This document shows positions 37,067-49,375 of a stretch of 64,000 nucleotides of DNA, piece by piece (positions within the stretch are counted from its first letter, which is position 1; each line of letters starts with the position of its first letter). The position numbers and the translations under genes are program-made. This DNA comes from Calliopsis andreniformis (Eukaryota > Arthropoda > Insecta > Hymenoptera > Andrenidae): the NCBI RefSeq assembly GCF_051401765.1, contig NC_135064.1:20744001-20808000 (forward strand), given 5' to 3'. The notes beneath the pieces are model-generated. The model was not told the DNA's origin. It searched no databases and saw nothing but the letters and a program-made list of their open reading frames with translations.

Positions 37067-37684
37067 ATGTCCGATCCTCGCATACGAACACTAAAAATTA
37101 AGACTGGAATAGTGAAACGTCTCGCGAAAGAAAAAATCACGTATGAGAAAGAAGCAGCACAGCAACGTGAAAGGATACAAAAGTTAAAGGAACAGGGTGA
37201 GGATACTTTGACAAATGCGATAGAAAGCATGTTCTGTTTTAATTGCGATCCTTTCAACAGCTGTGTTGATTGTTACAACACTACTGTACACTTGTCTTCA
37301 AAACATCAAAGTGTTTGTTTACTTTGGAACACTGATTCATCACTTATAATACTTGTAGATATCCTTGCAATGCTCAGAATATTGCAGCAACTAATTTAAA
37401 ATTATAGAGTATAGTCAAAGGACAGTAGGTTTTATATTGTTTTTCATTTTATTGCAGACAAAGATGGTTACGACATAAAGAAACAAGAGGAAGTGCTTCA
37501 GGAATCTCTTATGATGGTGCCAGATTGTCAGAGGCGTCTTATAAAAGCATTCGAAGAACTGAAAAAAATCTTAGACACAGAACAAGACTTGAAAGAATTA
37601 GAAGATTATATTGAGGCTGAAAAAGTACTGCAAGAGGCAGAAAATCAACTTCCTAAGGAAGGAGAACTTTTGGAGATGTGTTAA
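37067..37684 (+). CDS. TBCA: Tubulin-specific chaperone A (tubulin cofactor A)
   Basis: Two exons, 37067-37196 and 37458-37684, donor CAGG-GTGAGG and acceptor TTTATTGCAG, phase 1, 118 residues (family usually about 105-115). The N-terminus MSDPRIRTLKIKTGIVKRL and the internal IKKQEEVLQES and MMVPDCQRRL are hallmark TBCA segments. The protein is predicted to be almost wholly helical, the three-helix bundle of the family. TBCA captures beta-tubulin released from the chaperonin and holds it for the cofactor pathway in the cytosol. The C-terminal extension (KEGELLEMC) is a little longer than in mammals. An AATAAA at 37829-37834 is the probable polyadenylation signal, only 24 bp before the next start codon. 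Confidence 0.93.
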
Positions 37685-37828
37685 ACAGCAGAGCCTACTA
37701 CTTTTATTAAGATATTACTAGAAATTACAAAAGGATTATATTTTCACCTAACATATAATTTGTAAACGATTTAAAGTAATCATTTAACATATAGAGAAAG
37801 TGATAGTATTAAGGCATTTTATATTTCT

Positions 37829-37834
37829 AATAAA
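37829..37834 (+). terminator. Probable TBCA poly(A) signal AATAAA
   Basis: Canonical hexamer 145 bp after the TBCA stop codon. Cleavage 10-30 bases later would fall at about the PDCD7 start codon. Confidence 0.5.
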
Positions 37835-37857
37835 TTAAGCATTACTTTTGGATTGTT

Positions 37858-39175
37858 ATGTTCGGCAAGCAAAGTTCTTTAGAGGGCTCCACAGAAAACT
37901 GTGGAGACCCATATTATAATAATTATCATGCAATGAATCAATCTAGCTATGATGCATCTTATTACGTGAACATGCATCAAAATTATATGTATCCAATTGG
38001 TGTACCTTTTGATAATGTTCAAAAGGATACCATGCCAATAGTCACACTAGAAAGTCGACAAGCAGATGAAAAAAGTATTGAAGATTTTCTCTTAAATGTT
38101 GACCCATCTAATGAAATAAATGATCAGGCAAATGTACCTAGAAAATGTAAGATTAGAACTGCCAAGGATGCTCTAATGTCGGCATATAAATTAAATGAAA
38201 AATTAAAAACAATTTGTGATGAGCTTAAAGATAATCAAACTCTGACAGAAGAAGAATGGGATGAAAAATTGAACATTTGTGAGGCAGCACAAACTGAAAT
38301 TATGAAATTATTGGAACCTATAAAGGACCAAAACTTTGTAAAACAATTAAAGAAAGATATAGAAAGGCGAAAGAAGAGAAGATTAAGAGAAAAAATCAAC
38401 AGAGAAAAATGGAAAAATGAGAAGTTATTGAGAACAGAGAGGAGAGCAAGAATGCATGCACAGATTGATTCATGGATCAGGAAAGAACAAGCTGTAATAG
38501 AAAAGGAAAAACAAGAAGAAAATTTACGTAAAGATGCTGATATGATTTTGTCTGATGTTCGAGGAAAACGAAACGACACAAGAAAATATCTCGGATTATT
38601 ACAGGAATTAAAAAACTTGAGGAATATTAAGGCCAATATTGCCAGAGCAAGAGGAGAACATTTATCTTCGGCAGCTGATGAGGCATTTAACAATATTATA
38701 GGTATTATTCTATATTTCTAATAAATATTTAAGAAAATGTAACTAACATATATATTTTTTCTGTACAGCAAAGTTAACAGAACAGTGGTCAACGCTTGAT
38801 CGCGAGTATTCCATAGAGGAGCAAGGTTTAAAATTAATGTTAAAAACTGATAATGAAAAAAGAATTGAAAATCAAAAGAAAAGGGTTTTTGATGAATGGG
38901 AAATTGTATTATTTGGAAAAAGAGTAACATCCGATCAATATAATACAGATTTATCTGATTTTATTACGATGCGGTAAGCACTTCATTATTACATTATAAA
39001 ATTGAATTGCTACAGGATTGGTATTACCTTTCGAATAAAATTTATTTTTAGATCTGCTTGGGATAAATATATAAGTTCAGATAGTGATGCATCAGCCATT
39101 CCAATTGGATGGGTAATGCCTGATAAACCATCCTCTGCAGCCTGGCAAAAAAGTCTCAGAAAGGAAACTTCATAA
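37858..39175 (+). CDS. PDCD7: PDCD7 / U11-U12 snRNP 59 kDa protein homolog
   Basis: Three exons, 37858-38701, 38769-38973 and 39052-39175, all with GT-AG introns and matching phases, 390 residues. Residues 1-60 are Tyr/Asn/Met-rich and probably disordered. From about 95 to 335 the chain is charged, with strong helical or coiled-coil character, including the basic RRKKRRLREK at about 170-180. The C-terminus carries the family signature SAIPIGWVMP followed by SAAWQ. PDCD7 (U11-59K) is a subunit of the U11/U12 di-snRNP of the minor spliceosome and acts in nuclear U12-type intron recognition. None of the introns I resolved in this window has the ATATCCTT-type U12 start. The start codon lies 173 bp after the TBCA stop. 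The name rests on the C-terminal motif and architecture and is less certain than those of its neighbours. Confidence 0.75.
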
Positions 39176-39413
39176 AGAAAATTACAAATAGAATGCATAA
39201 ATTGTAGATCGTAAAAATTAGTAAAATTTGATACATGTTTTCATAATTTATATTATATAAATATAACTGGATGCATTTTAATGCAATGAAACTTAAAAAT
39301 TGAAAAAAATCTGATCTATCATATTTTAAATATTTGTATTTGTTTTTAGTATCTATTAATTTAGATGTTTTAGTAAGTCAGAGCATGTGATATATACCTA
39401 AATTTTATTAAAA

Positions 39414-39419
39414 TATGTA
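39414..39419 (-). terminator. Probable UTP15 poly(A) signal
   Basis: AATAAA on the minus strand about 50 bp past the UTP15 stop codon, inside the 292-bp gap to the convergent PDCD7 gene. Confidence 0.5.
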
Positions 39420-39467
39420 TGAAAAATATGTACAGATTTTTGTTTGCTATGCCACATAAAGTTTTAC

Positions 39468-41698
39468 TCATGCTATACTTAAAATTAGATTTTTTTGAGC
39501 TGCATTTGAAGGTTTTAAAATTTGATTATCTTTTACTGGTGCAAGAGGTACAGTTTCTGCAGCAGATAGTATCATATGTAATTTTCCTTGCAATTCCGAT
39601 AATGCTACTATTAAATTTTCCTCTTCTTCCAATTTCGCCACTAACAGAGTAAACATTTTCCTTGGTTCTGCAGCAAGTTCATCCAAATGATCTTCATAGA
39701 CATCTATTAAACAATAATGCTTATTATTAAAGTACTTTAGATACATCTTATGGAAAAAAGGAATTGGCGACCTACCCATTAAAACATTAGCAACATTTAA
39801 TAACACTCTCCCAAATCGAACACTTCCTATGTGTTTGTTTAAAAATTTCAAAATATTTACAAGAGATTTGCCATCTCTACCACCAAGTGCTTGCTTCAGA
39901 CCCTGTCGTCTAATAAGTTCCTGCATAAGTGCAACCGTAACGTGTGGAGCTTTATTGACAACGTAACTCATCATTACACAGTCCAGAGCTTTTGAATACT
40001 GAAACTTTCTTAAGTAGGTGTCGTGTTTCGACATTATTTCTTTCATATCTTCATGTACAACGATATCTACATTTGGTGTGTGTAAGTTTCTCCCAGAGTG
40101 CCTATAGGATACTTTTTTACGTTGTGGCTTTTCATTTTTTACGTCCTCTTCTCTTCTTCTCACAGAGATTAAACCATCAACCATACCAGCTACTATAGTC
40201 TCATCATTCGACTAAAATCATAAAATTATATTTAATATATCAAAAAGAACTGTTTTTAAAAATACTAGAAATACATGATTTCTTACACTAGTTCCTATAC
40301 TAAGAACTGAATTTGGATAATCCAAAGAATGGACAGTTTTATATGTTCCAGCATCATAAATTTTTACGTGTCTGTCTAATGACCCAGACAGAATTCTACG
40401 GCCATTTGAAGCAATTTTGAGGCAAGTTACAGTTTTATGATGTTGAGTAATCTTTGCAAGTAGTCTACCTCCAGCAAGTGCATCCCACACTTTAATCTCT
40501 GTTCCACCTTTGCGTAATAACAATAAATTATATTTTTATACACAGAAGAAATATAAGACTTCAATATTGAATATCTTACCTGCAGACAAAAATATTCCAC
40601 CAGATGGTAAAAACAATAAACTCTCAACAGGTGCTTCATGGTTCACACTAAGAATTTTGTTGTTTGTTCTTGTATCATACATATATATTTGTTTATCATA
40701 GCCCCCAGATAACAATATATCTTTAGAAATAGGGCTGACAGCCCCTGCTCTAATATAATCAGAATGTTCATTGAAAGATATGATTCGTTTTTCACTAGGT
40801 ATATCCCAGACTACTGCAGTCTTGTCATCAGAGAAAGAAGCAATGTGATGATTATCAGCTGTGAAGAATGTCCTATGCACAGCAGCTTTGTGTCCAGAAA
40901 AAATTCGAAGAAGACTCTTCGTATTAACATCAAAAAGTCTAACAACTGATTCTTCTCCTCCTGCACAAAGCAATTTTCCATCCCCACGGAAAGAGCCACC
41001 ATAAGCAGCTTCCTTAAATCTGCTAAGATTTTTTGTGACTAGCTTTGTAATAGGATTGTACACTTGTACTCTCACTGAACAAGTGACAGCAAAATAATGT
41101 GGCTCTACAGGAGAAAAGTCTATGTAATCGATTGGTCCGAATTCTTTGATTAATACAGGAGTCTGTTAAAATAAACATAAGACACTTTTAGAAGCAATAG
41201 AACAACGTAACTGGACTGCAGATATTTCTGTGGCTACAAGGGAAAACAACAGTAATTACTTATTCGGGGAATCCTTTAGTAAAATTATGACGTTAAATAG
41301 AGATATGTTTACTAAACTGCTTTTGTGGTTATAAATTACAAATTGCGTTTTTCGAGTCCTGTCACTTTCAAAGTACATATGTACATGTATATATTTTACA
41401 TAGTTCCAGCATATTATTTGCACATTATTAGCAGATTTGGATATATTTTAATCACAGAAATATCCACAGTCTAAGCATAATAGTATTACATCTTCTTATT
41501 GTATACCACATGTTAGGTTATGTTATACACACGTGGGTATCATCAATTAAACAACATAGTACCGACATGGAAATATTTATGACGATTATGCTGTCATAAC
41601 ATACTCACAGTATACTTTTTCCAATATATGTTATCCGGGGTTAATTCAGATCCCGGTCTCGCAAATACCTTTGTATTTATCTTTTTGAAGGACGCCAT
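39468..41698 (-). CDS. UTP15: U3 small nucleolar RNA-associated protein 15
   Basis: Four exons, 41609-41698, 40580-41162, 40287-40507 and 39468-40211, in consistent phases, 545 residues (human about 518). Residues about 40-330 form a WD40 propeller, with visible blade ends RLFDV, AVVWDIP, YMYDTR, IKVWDA and VKIYDA. Residues about 350-500 are the UTP15 C-terminal domain, including FQYSKALDCV (about 368) and LIRRQGLKQALGGRD (about 397-411). UTP15 belongs to the t-UTP/UtpA part of the small-subunit processome in the nucleolus. It links rDNA transcription to 18S pre-rRNA processing. The start is supported by the family-like NIYWKKYTTPVLIKEFGPI across the exon 1/2 junction. It faces DCAF12 head to head and converges on PDCD7. 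Confidence 0.93.
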
Positions 41699-42773
41699 TT
41701 CTTTAAAAATGTCAGCTGTAATAAAGGCTCGTAGAGGGGGTAAACTTCTCTTGTTGACAATTGATGAAAGTTACTCTCCCTGCTGCTCGCAATTATCGAA
41801 GGAGCAAATTGCTAGCCGTAATTATTAAATAGAAAAATTCTTGAAAAATATTGTAGGAGTAGACTAGACGACATGTTTAGTGAGTTACGCTGCGCTTTGT
41901 TTAATTTTACATGATTTTGCGACTCGTTTCAATATGGCGATGGTTAGTTGCTTAGTGCCTCGAACGTCTCTTTACTTATCATGAATTTCGTGGCGTTCTC
42001 TTCTGTTCCTTTGTATAATTTTGATACAAAACCTTGATATTCGTATGGCTGTCCGTAAACGCATATAAGTTACGTAATTATGAATCTCTGTATCTGATGA
42101 ATAAAGGATTGGAGCTGAAAGTCGTTTCGCTCTGGCAGCGCGATAGATTTGGCAATTGCCGTCCTTCTAGTAAGGTTTGTTATATTTTATGAATGATTCA
42201 ACACTTTTGAATACTCAAGCACGAATTCCTGAAATTATTCGACTCAGATATATTTTGCTGTCTACGAATAATTGCTTAACAAATTAATAGTTTTATTTTA
42301 TTTCAGATAGAGACAAATTGCTGCCAGAATAGTTTCTTGTTATTTCACTGTGAACCAATTACTTTTATAAGTATTACACGAATTTGGAATCTTCCTTGAC
42401 GGAATTGGATATTTTTATTGTGCTTTGATTTTTCGGCATTGTTCGAAGTGTTCATTGATCATTGCAATGATCATGTTAGCACACAAATATAAACTTGTTT
42501 GAAATGACGGGTTCCTTTTTGGTAGTCAAATGAATAACATTTGATTTTGGATATAATGACAGAGAACATATATTTATATGCCATCTAGATAGAGCAATTT
42601 AATTACATATTATACTCAAGGATATTGAGTATAGTACTTTGAGACTATATTATAAAAAGGAATCTCAGTTATTTCATAAACTAAGGTAATCTTAATAAGT
42701 TACCATTAAAAATTTTATATGTAAACAATTATTTTGAGGTGCATTAAATCATTCATTTTGAAGTTTGTACACA
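41699..42773 (+). promoter_or_regulatory. Bidirectional UTP15/DCAF12 promoter region with probable DCAF12 5'UTR intron
   Basis: About 1.08 kb lies between the two ATGs. A plausible untranslated DCAF12 exon ends at AAG-GTTTGT (42174), and an acceptor TTTTATTTCAG (ending 42306) begins the exon that leads into the coding start at 42774. The DNA near 41.9-42.17 kb is GC-richer, with an ATATGGCGATGG word. Confidence 0.4.
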
Positions 42774-44523
42774 ATGGCTGAGACACAAAGAATGACTGTG
42801 TATGGTAGACATCCTCCCTGTGCTAGTGGAACTCGTTTAGAGGAACGTCGTGCTAGAAGGTAAACTGATAAAAATTAATGGAACTATTATAGTTTTTATC
42901 ATACTTTTGTTCAAGAAAGGTTACTAATTTTCCTGTTACAGATTGGCTTTAAGATTAGAAAGAAATCGGAAACCAGATAAACCTGAAGATTTTGTTTGTT
43001 ATGAATCAAGTGACGATGAAGCAGAAACTATTAGTGAAGGAAAACAGTTTTTAAGAACTTCTTTTAATTTTGTGGATTATGTACGTGCAAGAGAGACGAA
43101 CACTAGAGAAGTCCGAAAAATAAATCAAGAATATGGATTTCGACATATATTGACTCATGATCTATTTAAAGAATATTCGGTTAGCTTAAATAATATGAAT
43201 AAAGTCTTTTGTTCTCAATGGTTAAGTGATAGGCAAGTAGTATTCGGAACGAAATGCAACAAATTGATGGTTTATGATGTAGCAACACAGAAATTAGACC
43301 AAATACCATCTTTGCATGGAAGGCAAATTAATTCAGGAGGTGGTGCTGTTCCTGAGCAGCAGTGTGGTATACATTCTGTTCAAATTAATCCTTCTAGGTT
43401 TGTAAACAGAATTATGAATTATTTAGTTAATTATTGTATTTTGTTTATAATGGTTTGCATATATTGCAGAACTCTTTTATCAACTGGAGCAAGAAACAGT
43501 AATGAAATAGCAATATACAGACTACCAACCCTAGATCCAGTTTGTGTAGGAGAAGGAGGCCACAGAGACTGGGTCTTCGATATGTGTTGGCTAGACGACG
43601 AATTTTTAGTTTCAGGTTCTAGAGACACTAAAATGGCTTTATGGCGTATAGATAACGACCTTGCGGAAGCTCCTGACAAAGCAGATGTGCCTACACATAG
43701 GTTGTATAATATTAAGTAGAAATAACAAAGTTTTACTACTTTTATATTAATTTACTCCTTCCTTTACTTAGATTGATTCAACCCGTATGTGTTAAGGAAT
43801 GTAGATCTGCGCAGAAAGTAAGAGCTCTTGCTTTCAATAGGATATACAAAGAAATTGCTGCGCTCACATTGAATAGTTTTATACACATTTGGTCCGCTGA
43901 GACATTCAGACAGAAAATATCTAGGAAACTACCAGCATGCCAGGAGAATGTCTGTCTCGCCGTACAAGACGATGGTGTTTATGCAGTGGGATGTCGTTCT
44001 TATACATTACTTTTGGATGCAAGAACCTTGCAACCTATTAAGAAAATACCTTCACGGTATATACTATTTTACGCAAATATTTGAATCTATATATTTTCGT
44101 AGAATTTACCAAGCTTTGGTACTTGCTATGCAGATACAGCGGTTGTGGGATTCGGTCAGCTAGTTTTCAAGGTTCTGTTTTGACAATTGGTACAGGCTTG
44201 GGAATGCTAATGTTTTACGACGTTAGAGCACAAAAGTATCTTGAGTCTTCAATTAATTCTAACAGGACCGTCGTACTCAAAGCTTCTAAAGGATACGTGG
44301 TATGCATACAGATTTTATTTCATTTAAATTTGACAGAACATGATACTCACTTGTATGGTGATATTAGTTTCCAGATGAAGAGTATATCGACGGGTTTCAA
44401 AATGTAAAGTATACACCTGCTATATATACTCATTGCTATGATGGATCAGGGACGCGACTATTTACAGCCGGTGGGCCTCTTCCTGTTAATCTTTATGGTA
44501 ATTATGCAGGATTGTGGCAATAA
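42774..44523 (+). CDS. DCAF12: DDB1- and CUL4-associated factor 12 (WD40 substrate receptor)
   Basis: Six exons: 42774-42859, 42942-43397, 43470-43700, 43772-44056, 44140-44299 and 44368-44523, all phase-consistent, 457 residues (human about 453). Conserved family segments include [68 protein letters not shown] and the C-terminal [12 protein letters not shown] and NYAGLW. The WD40 propeller covers most of the protein after a short basic N-terminus. DCAF12 is a substrate receptor of the CUL4-DDB1 ubiquitin ligase; in human it binds C-terminal double-Glu degrons. In fly the ortholog acts at synapses. For the last exon I chose the acceptor GATATTAG because it keeps frame into [10 protein letters not shown]. 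The nearby TTTCCAG would not. It is divergent from UTP15. Confidence 0.94.
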
Positions 44524-44814
44524 AGTTAATTTTAACGGAATTAAGAACAGCGTCGATTTTTACGTAAGTAATTATAAGTTGTACATTTAAATAACTATTA
44601 CCAGGAGTTTATCTAGAGAGATATATATACCTGTTTCGATCATTTTAAACTGAAGCAATACATTTTATTTGCAAATAAGGCAGTGTAAATTTTTTGTGGA
44701 ATGTTCTGTATTTGTTTCTATATAGTTCTACAAAAATGTATTCTTTTGAAAAGCTTTTATACTTAAATAAGTAAAAAGAATTAGCAAGGTGTATATATCT
44801 CAAGTGTCTCAAAA

Positions 44815-44820
44815 AATAAA
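44815..44820 (+). terminator. Candidate DCAF12 poly(A) signal AATAAA
   Basis: Canonical hexamer on the plus strand, about 290 bp after the DCAF12 stop codon. Confidence 0.4.
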
Positions 44821-47800
44821 TGAAACAAATTGAAAGAATTACATAAAATTTCTATCATTTTAAACAAATATTTCATTTTAAAGATAATTTTCACTTTTTA
44901 TTCTGAATTAATTATAGAATCATTCAAAAGATTATACATTATTACGAAATAAATTATATAGAATATTCTTAAAGAATATTGTGGTTTTGTATCATTTACA
45001 TGTTTGTCACAGTTGTGAAGATAATTTGATTCATTCTTCAAAAGAAAATTTTGCACTAGCACTAATTATCATGCATGAAAGTTAACGAATTATTAAACGA
45101 GAATCTCTTCTAATAATGTAATCAGAATAGTTTTCATTAAGAAGTTGTTTCATAATCTGTAATTACAATTACTAAACAGTTTAATTTTTATATTACCTCA
45201 ACATAAAGTGATCTTCATATCCTGTGTTGCATAATTTATTGGATACAAATGCAAACTGATAAAAATAATCAACGAATAACACTGCAATGAATATTAAATT
45301 CTCTGAGACATAATCTATTTAACTAAAGTTTCATACTGGCCTTAGAAGAACAATATACAGAATTTGTTATATAAACATTAGGCAAACATTTATCAAATCT
45401 TTCTTCATCTATTTCTGTATAGCGAAATATCAGATGCATGTAATTTTGATCTGTGTGTGAACTGTGAGGTATTGTATTTTAAATGTACACAGCAATTGTT
45501 ATAATTTTGTGAATACAAACATTGAGAAAACTTTTATCATTTATGAAAGATTAACTTTTAGAACGAGTTTTTTTTTTGTTAATTTCGTTATAAGTAAATT
45601 ATTGAATGTACTAGTTATAAGAACCAGTACTTGGGATATGCAAAAATATAATACAGATGTTTCAATAGGTTGATTGCCATACATATTTTCAGACTACATA
45701 TTATCATTTGTGTATGATATAGGTATATGATACAATACAGTTACCATATTTAAAATAAAATAAAATAAAATTAACTATTGTCATACAAATGTTACTTTGT
45801 TAATTGTATTTTGACTAGACTTGGCACTTTGTGATGGTCACAAGGACTTTGTAAATGTTTCTAATGGTAACAAACTGCCATTGATAATGTGTATCACTAC
45901 TGATATGCATGACAATTAATCTGCTAAATTATACCTGCTGAGGATTTATCGGGTGCATTATTTATATGTAATACAATTTTACGATATTAAAGTATTAGTG
46001 AGTATAAGCTGTGTGCATTTATGATAACAAATAATGATATGTACAACCTGTGATTGTTTAAATGCGTTTGTTGTACGCAATTGAGAAAAAAGTTGCTTTA
46101 ACACATGTATTTTTCGTAAATAAGGTATTATAATAATGACATTCATTGTGCGGGATTATTTTGAAATATAATCAAATATGCTTATATTTGATGTAAAAAG
46201 TTATACTTAAATTTTTGATGTATCAAAGTGAACCAGTTCATGATTACGTTTCCCACTGTCTTACGTACTAACAATGTTGATGCAGTAACCGCATAAGTGC
46301 ATTTTCGATTCTTAGGATAGAAAACTTTAATGAATCGAGAAATTGTTGAAATGTAAGCAACTGGGTTATCAATATTATGTACAATGAATATATGATAACA
46401 ATATATATATATTCTGTGTGCTTTCATTTTAACAGATTATGTATTGTTAGCATATATTCATAAAGCCATTATACTACATAATATGTAAACGTGTGTGTTA
46501 TATTTACAATTCAATGAATAGGCTATGAATATGTATGTGATCGTGCATAAATCGTGAATGAACACATTGAATGCATTTTAACGTGACTATTACATTGTAC
46601 TTTTATCACAAAGATGATAAAGAGATGCTAAAAAATATCGGTAATCTTCGGTTTATAATAATTTTATAAATCTTTCATATTTCACGATACCATCTAATAA
46701 TTGTTATTAGAGTTTCATTTGTACAAAATTCATTACCTTCGTATAAATATTTTAAACAATATTATGTAACTGTATTTTAGTCCACATTACGTAATGTTCA
46801 TATTAAAATGTTCCAATTTTTAAATAAGTTGCTGAAACAAGATAGCTCATGCATCAGATAATTTAACTTTAACATAATGTGAGTATATTGAATTGCAGTA
46901 TGAAATATAATCTAGGACAGGTCACAAGCTCAGAGATCGATCTTAATCTATTAATTATGAGGAGATTTAAATGTCTTTGGAAACAATGCTTATATTCTGA
47001 GGGCGAGTTAGGATCTCGAGAGGGTTCTTATTCTACTGGGAGTATATTTATTTGTCACAGGAACTAAAATCTATTTTATCTTTGAGGAAACATTGGTAGT
47101 TTTCTTCGTTTTTAAGATATTCTGACTGTCTTTTGTTTCTGGCAACCAGTTGCTGAACTTCAGATATTGAGGTAATTATTGAGTCCTGTATTTGACCTGT
47201 GGTACTGTATTACTTTAATTGGTATTGCATTGTAATTGCTTCTAATATTAGTAGTTATTCCTTGTCTCCTCTATCTTTCTAAAAGATAAACTATAAATTT
47301 GAAGTAGTTATAAGCATGTGTTTCAAGTTTATATGATGCAAATGACAATTAAAATACTTAGAATTTGTTTCCTAATTTCATAGGTAGAAGTTCATTCATA
47401 ATTTGTGATTGTATGGCAGCATTTTCTTTACTTCATTTGGAAATAGATTTAGATATTAGTTGGTCTAATTTCTGAGTCTTGTTTCTTCTCACAGGCAAAG
47501 TTTTTAATTGAAAGATTGGCAGAGATTTTTTAATTGATGATTCAACATCTTCAAGGAATCAAAAGATATATTTCTTTTCTATAGGTATGAAATCAGAACA
47601 AGTTGTTAAAGGTTTTAACAAGCGGAGTTCCTATCTCGTCTTTCGTATCGTGATTTCGCGTTTGGGTGAAAATCATTTAGATCTCCTACGAAATATAATA
47701 ATGCAATATGAGAAGTATAAATAAATAACTTTTATATTTGAAGTACATCTATAAGTTATGTAACAATTTTGTACAACTATAATTACTGCATGACTGTGTC

Positions 47801-48696
47801 AGATGCCCTTTCATTTACTACGTTCATCATAAAAATACGATCACGTTTCTGGGACATTGCATTAAAATGGCCTCAAAATATCTGTCCTACTTTTCAATAT
47901 TTCTTTTCTCTTTCTCTTGTGAAATATTTCATGTTATATACATATCTATATTGTTTGTATTTCTTCATACAACCCGAATATAATTAGGTTTGTTACATGT
48001 TATATGCTGTGTTTGTGTTCTTATAGTATCTGTAGCAAAATGTTATTTTAAAAAATATTTATCGTCTATGTTAAAGCTAGAGAAACATTATATAGATTGT
48101 TTTTTAAATTTAATTTCTCGTTTTCAATTTCATGTCCTTTGATTATTAAAAAAATACCAAGTTGTAAGTATTGAATCGTAGCTTGTTCTCTTCTCTTGTG
48201 TTTCGCCAAACAATTGTGACACATGATTTTGGACAAATACACGAGATCTCGTAAGAATTAGTTATGGTATACAAACAATGTATGTATTTTTATTATTTTA
48301 TTTCATGTTTCAAGTATGTGAATGTATCATATACCATACTATTTCGACGATCAATAAACTACATCAGCGATATTATAATTTACAATCACGTTGAACAATC
48401 TATCAATGAATGCATCAGGCAATTGACTAGAAACAGAAACGTGTTTACCAATCGGTTCAATGAGAAAAATCAGTAACGCCAAGATGAGAATTATCTCTTT
48501 ACAAATAAATTTATTCATGGTATATCGATACAACATTTTTGTCTCATTGAGAATCATCACAAATAACATGTAAAGTGTATATATAATGCATACAAAACGC
48601 GACATCGCGATATACATACTTGTAATACACGTGATGTAAATATTACCAATTCAATCGTTCAAGTTTAGCTCCGTGACTGTGTTAGATATGTTCGTG

Positions 48697-48702
48697 TTTA
48701 TT
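48697..48702 (-). terminator. Candidate TNFAIP8-like poly(A) signal
   Basis: AATAAA on the minus strand, about 675 bp past the stop codon. Another hexamer lies near 48.5 kb, so the real end is uncertain. Confidence 0.3.
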
Positions 48703-49375
48703 ATGTACGTGTGTCGACACATGTGCTGAATCGCGATAATAGGTAGAAACGATGGACCATTTGCTCTACAACGTACTCGTCGATATGTTAAGAGTACTTC
48801 TTGACGTAAGACTTAAACCTTCGAAAAGGATGACCCATATTAGCGTGCTGTCAGCGACGATAAATTACTTCTTTCACGCGTTAATACCGCGTCGTTTGGA
48901 TTAACGAGTCGTTTTCGTCGTCATCACTAGCAGCCCATCGCTGGGCGTGTAAATATAAGCTCATTTTTCTTTTTGGTATAGATTGACAGTTGGTATCTTG
49001 ACACGGAAATACCGTAAATAAATATACATTAATCATACAATATACAATTCTGAAAATAAATAGAGTATTTCACAATTATTGCATAAATCAGTGAGCACTA
49101 CTACAAAATTGATATCTGTTCTCGCGAAATACGCCATCTCCGAACCGTCTTCTTGCCACGAGAACCTTATCGTTACTCTTTACAAGCAATTACATGTAAT
49201 CGTAACCACACATACGAATGGTTTCCATATTTCTTAAAAGTTACATTCAGGAAGGAAAGCTCTCCGCATCCTCCTTGAATCGTAACACGACATGCTACAT
49301 CAAGTCTCTGCGAGTTTTTCAACCATGCTCTTCTCTGTGGTCACGGGAACGCGGTTCCGTAAAAGGAAAACAGAA

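Larger units (their letters stand above)
44524..49375. other. AT-rich 3' flank between DCAF12 and the TNFAIP8-like gene
   Basis: Convergent 3' ends. An AATAAA at 44815-44820 could end DCAF12. A minus-strand AATAAA at 48697-48702 could end the TNFAIP8-like transcript. The rest is AT-rich with no supportable exon. A long 3'UTR of either gene is possible. Confidence 0.45.

Noticed and set aside
38235..38693. Minus-strand open frame of 152 codons
   Set aside because: It is the antisense shadow of the PDCD7 coding exon.
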